From: Flavobacterium psychrophilum
GTDB lineage: Bacteria > Bacteroidota > Bacteroidia > Flavobacteriales > Flavobacteriaceae
DNA: 6,119 nt
Assembly (NCBI GenBank): GCA_945878515.1
Contig: CAMCTL010000187.1
Span: forward strand, 1 to 6,119
Direction: 5' to 3'
A program made the translations under genes and the position numbers. Positions 4,339 to 6,119 of this stretch are shown here, one piece after another. The stretch's first letter is position 1. The number at the start of each line of letters is the position of its first letter. Under the pieces are notes generated by a model that saw only the letters and a program-made list of their open reading frames with translations, did not search any database and was not told where the DNA came from.

Positions 4339-6119
4339 TTATTTATACAATGCCTTCGTTAAAGTTATTTCTAGAATTGTGGTTGAGGGGTTTAGGGTAT
4401 AATCAACCCCACTAACAGTCACTGTATTATTTTTATTTTTGGAAAAATTAAGCTCTTTGCCATCATAAAGATTAACCACCTTACTCACTTTGTTTTTTCC
4501 TATAGATTGGGTGATAAATATTCCTTTTTTCAAATCACGATACCCTTCATAAATATGACAATAAATTTTATTTTCTTTGAATGTAAAGCCATACTCACCA
4601 AAAAGTGGTTGCCACGGCCCACCTCTTGTGCCATAAATGCCTTCGCCAACTTTCGAAAGCCAATTTCCGGTTTGAAATAAAACTTCTTGCTGATTTTGTG
4701 GTATAACACCCTCACGGTCTGGTGCAACATTCAAAAGCAAATTAATATTTCGAACCACGCAGTTGGATAAAAATACAGCTACTTCATTAAAGCTGAATAC
4801 TTTTCCGTTGGGTCTATAACCCCAACCTCCCTTTTGAAGACTAACACATTTTTCACCATTTTGCTCGTATCGAATGTCACCAGATGTTGCGCTTCCACCT
4901 TCTTCTGCGTGAACATCTCCTATCCAAGACAAACGCTCATTTACAATTAAATCGGGTTGGAATTTTCGAACTAAACCCATAACTCCCAAAGCTTTGCCGT
5001 TACCTTCCTCTCTAGTGATATATTTCTCTGCAATTGGCCACTCATTTTTTGGATTTTGATATTTTCCTGGATCCCAAAACGCTTCCTCTACCTCACGATT
5101 CACGGTTTGACTAAGCCAACCACCGTCCCAGAACATATAATCTATTTTACCATAATCTTTGAACAAAGTGGTAATTTGCTCATAAACCTCCTCTTTCATA
5201 TCACGAACATCGGCTTTATGCCAAGCCGCCGTTTTGTACCCCCAAACATTAGGTTTACAATCTTTTCCGGTAATATCATAATACCCTGGATAACGCCAAC
5301 TCATTGGAGAATAATATAATCCTACGTGCAAACCAGATGCACGAACAGCATCAGTATATTCTTTGATAAAATCACGCCCCAAATCTTTTTGGCTATTCCA
5401 GCTGAAAGGGTGTTTGCTATTAAAAAGGGCAAATCCATCGTGATGACGCGTAGTGAGTGCCATATATTTCATTCCTGCTTTTTTTGCAATATCAGCCCAT
5501 ATTGTTGCATCAAATTTGGCTGCGGTAAAGCCTGTTAATGGATCTCTCGCTCGCCTTTGGTAATATTCAGCTCCCCAAGCTTCTGTATGTCGAACCCATT
5601 CTGATCCTTCTGGCATAGCAGCATAAACGCCCCAATGAATAAACATTCCAAATTTATCATTAAGAAACCAATTCATTTTGTCATCAGAAAGTTGCATCAC
5701 ACCTTGATCTTCTTTTAAAACTCTTTTTGGAAAATTAACAAACTCTTGAATTTTTGGAGCAGGAGCCTCACCTAAATAAATTAATTCCACTTGATCGACA
5801 AAGCCACTACCATTTCCCGTAGGATGAATAAATGATATCGTTAAATTATCAATGGAATAGGCAGTTTGAAAATCAATACTAACTTTAGTATAAGCAGTTA
5901 AGGCACTCGATACAGACATTTTGGCACCACCATAATCACTAATTTGCATTTGAATTTCTTCGGCACCTGAATTTGTTTTTACAAAAGCTGAAATTCGATA
6001 CAAACTATTGGGTTTTACTTTTGTCTCTTGTACTCCAAAAGCTCTTTCAGGACCTACTTGCAAAGCGAATTTTCCAGAAAATGCATCACTTGAAATACTG
6101 CAAAACTTTGTTCTCCAAT
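4339..6119 (-). CDS. GH29 alpha-L-fucosidase-family protein with N-terminal carbohydrate-binding-like domain (5' end outside window)
   Basis: The frame is open from the window edge (last complete codon 6115-6117, Trp) to TAA at 4341-4339, about 593 residues visible. Counting from the TTG at 6063 as residue 1, residues 1-100 plus about 18 upstream codons (containing SSDAFSGKFAL) form a beta-sandwich like carbohydrate-binding modules of the CBM4/9/22 type: LYRISAFVKT at 21-30 and FVDQVELIYLG at 88-98. A linker leads into a GH29 barrel with FGMFIHWGVY (138-147), TRHHDGFALF (205-214), GLYYSPMSWRYPGYY (248-262) and KIDYMFWDGG (306-315). Asp313 (codon 5125-5127) is the expected nucleophile. NERLSW (375-380), GGWGYRPNG (412-420) and LLLNVAPDREG (442-452) follow, then a C-terminal beta-domain. 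It is clearly diverged from the neighbouring fucosidase and has a larger insertion after the nucleophile strand (about 316-355). The true start and any signal peptide are off the window, and the TTG at 6063 is not a credible start because the domain continues upstream of it. It likely acts outside the cytoplasm on fucosylated glycans; exact linkage is unknown. Confidence 0.92.
   Translation of the reverse strand, partial: WRTKFCSISSDAFSGKFALQVGPERAFGVQETKVKPNSLYRISAFVKTNSGAEEIQMQISDYGGAKMSVSSALTAYTKVSIDFQTAYSIDNLTISFIHPTGNGSGFVDQVELIYLGEAPAPKIQEFVNFPKRVLKEDQGVMQLSDDKMNWFLNDKFGMFIHWGVYAAMPEGSEWVRHTEAWGAEYYQRRARDPLTGFTAAKFDATIWADIAKKAGMKYMALTTRHHDGFALFNSKHPFSWNSQKDLGRDFIKEYTDAVRASGLHVGLYYSPMSWRYPGYYDITGKDCKPNVWGYKTAAWHKADVRDMKEEVYEQITTLFKDYGKIDYMFWDGGWLSQTVNREVEEAFWDPGKYQNPKNEWPIAEKYITREEGNGKALGVMGLVRKFQPDLIVNERLSWIGDVHAEEGGSATSGDIRYEQNGEKCVSLQKGGWGYRPNGKVFSFNEVAVFLSNCVVRNINLLLNVAPDREGVIPQNQQEVLFQTGNWLSKVGEGIYGTRGGPWQPLFGEYGFTFKENKIYCHIYEGYRDLKKGIFITQSIGKNKVSKVVNLYDGKELNFSKNKNNTVTVSGVDYTLNPSTTILEITLTKALYK

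Noticed and set aside
6061..6063. TTG at 6063 as start of the upstream fucosidase gene
   Set aside because: The same frame continues open to the window edge and the upstream codons fit the beta-sandwich domain. The gene is truncated by the window rather than starting there.

Overview
The window looks like chromosomal DNA of a member of the Bacteroidota, most likely a Flavobacterium-like genus. It is AT-rich, shows no clear Shine-Dalgarno sequences ahead of the genes, and carries families typical of that phylum: a GMC oxidoreductase with a CQNPSLTYMA-type C-terminus, YVTN beta-propellers with an N-terminal anchor, and exported GH29 alpha-L-fucosidases. The assignment comes from sequence character and family knowledge only.

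Layout. Bases 1-180 hold the last 59 codons of a GMC-family oxidoreductase (+). After a 113-bp gap come two tandem paralogues (294-1340 and 1354-2394, +, 13 bp apart). Each encodes a membrane-anchored seven-bladed YVTN/YncE-like beta-propeller. On the minus strand, running towards them, are two GH29 fucosidase-family genes. One (4339-6119) has its 5' end outside the window and carries an N-terminal carbohydrate-binding-like beta-sandwich. The other (2769-4142) is complete and has a signal peptide. A 196-bp spacer separates them. The plus and minus blocks are convergent.

The most unusual element is in the 374-bp convergent intergenic region, 2395-2768. Bases 2436-2720 form an inverted pair of tandem arrays with an exact 21-bp period: seven units in the left arm (2436-2582), six in the right arm (2595-2720), and a 12-bp near-palindromic centre (2583-2594). 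The two arms are in register about position 2588.5. One 26-nt segment (2499-2524) is a perfect reverse complement of another (2611-2636). The array starts 41 bp past the propeller stop and ends 48 bp before the fucosidase stop. Because 21 nt equals seven codons, each arm read outward is an open frame of heptapeptides of the type A-E-x-x-N-G-K. It could be a large hairpin or bidirectional termination element, a mobile or slippage-derived repeat, or a remnant of repeat-coding DNA. The sequence alone does not decide.

Function. The minus-strand pair probably removes alpha-L-fucose from extracellular glycans in the periplasm or at the cell surface. The plus-strand block pairs a flavoprotein sugar/alcohol oxidoreductase with two envelope-anchored propellers of unknown ligand. 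No transporter (SusC/SusD), regulator, RNA gene, CRISPR array or insertion sequence is visible.
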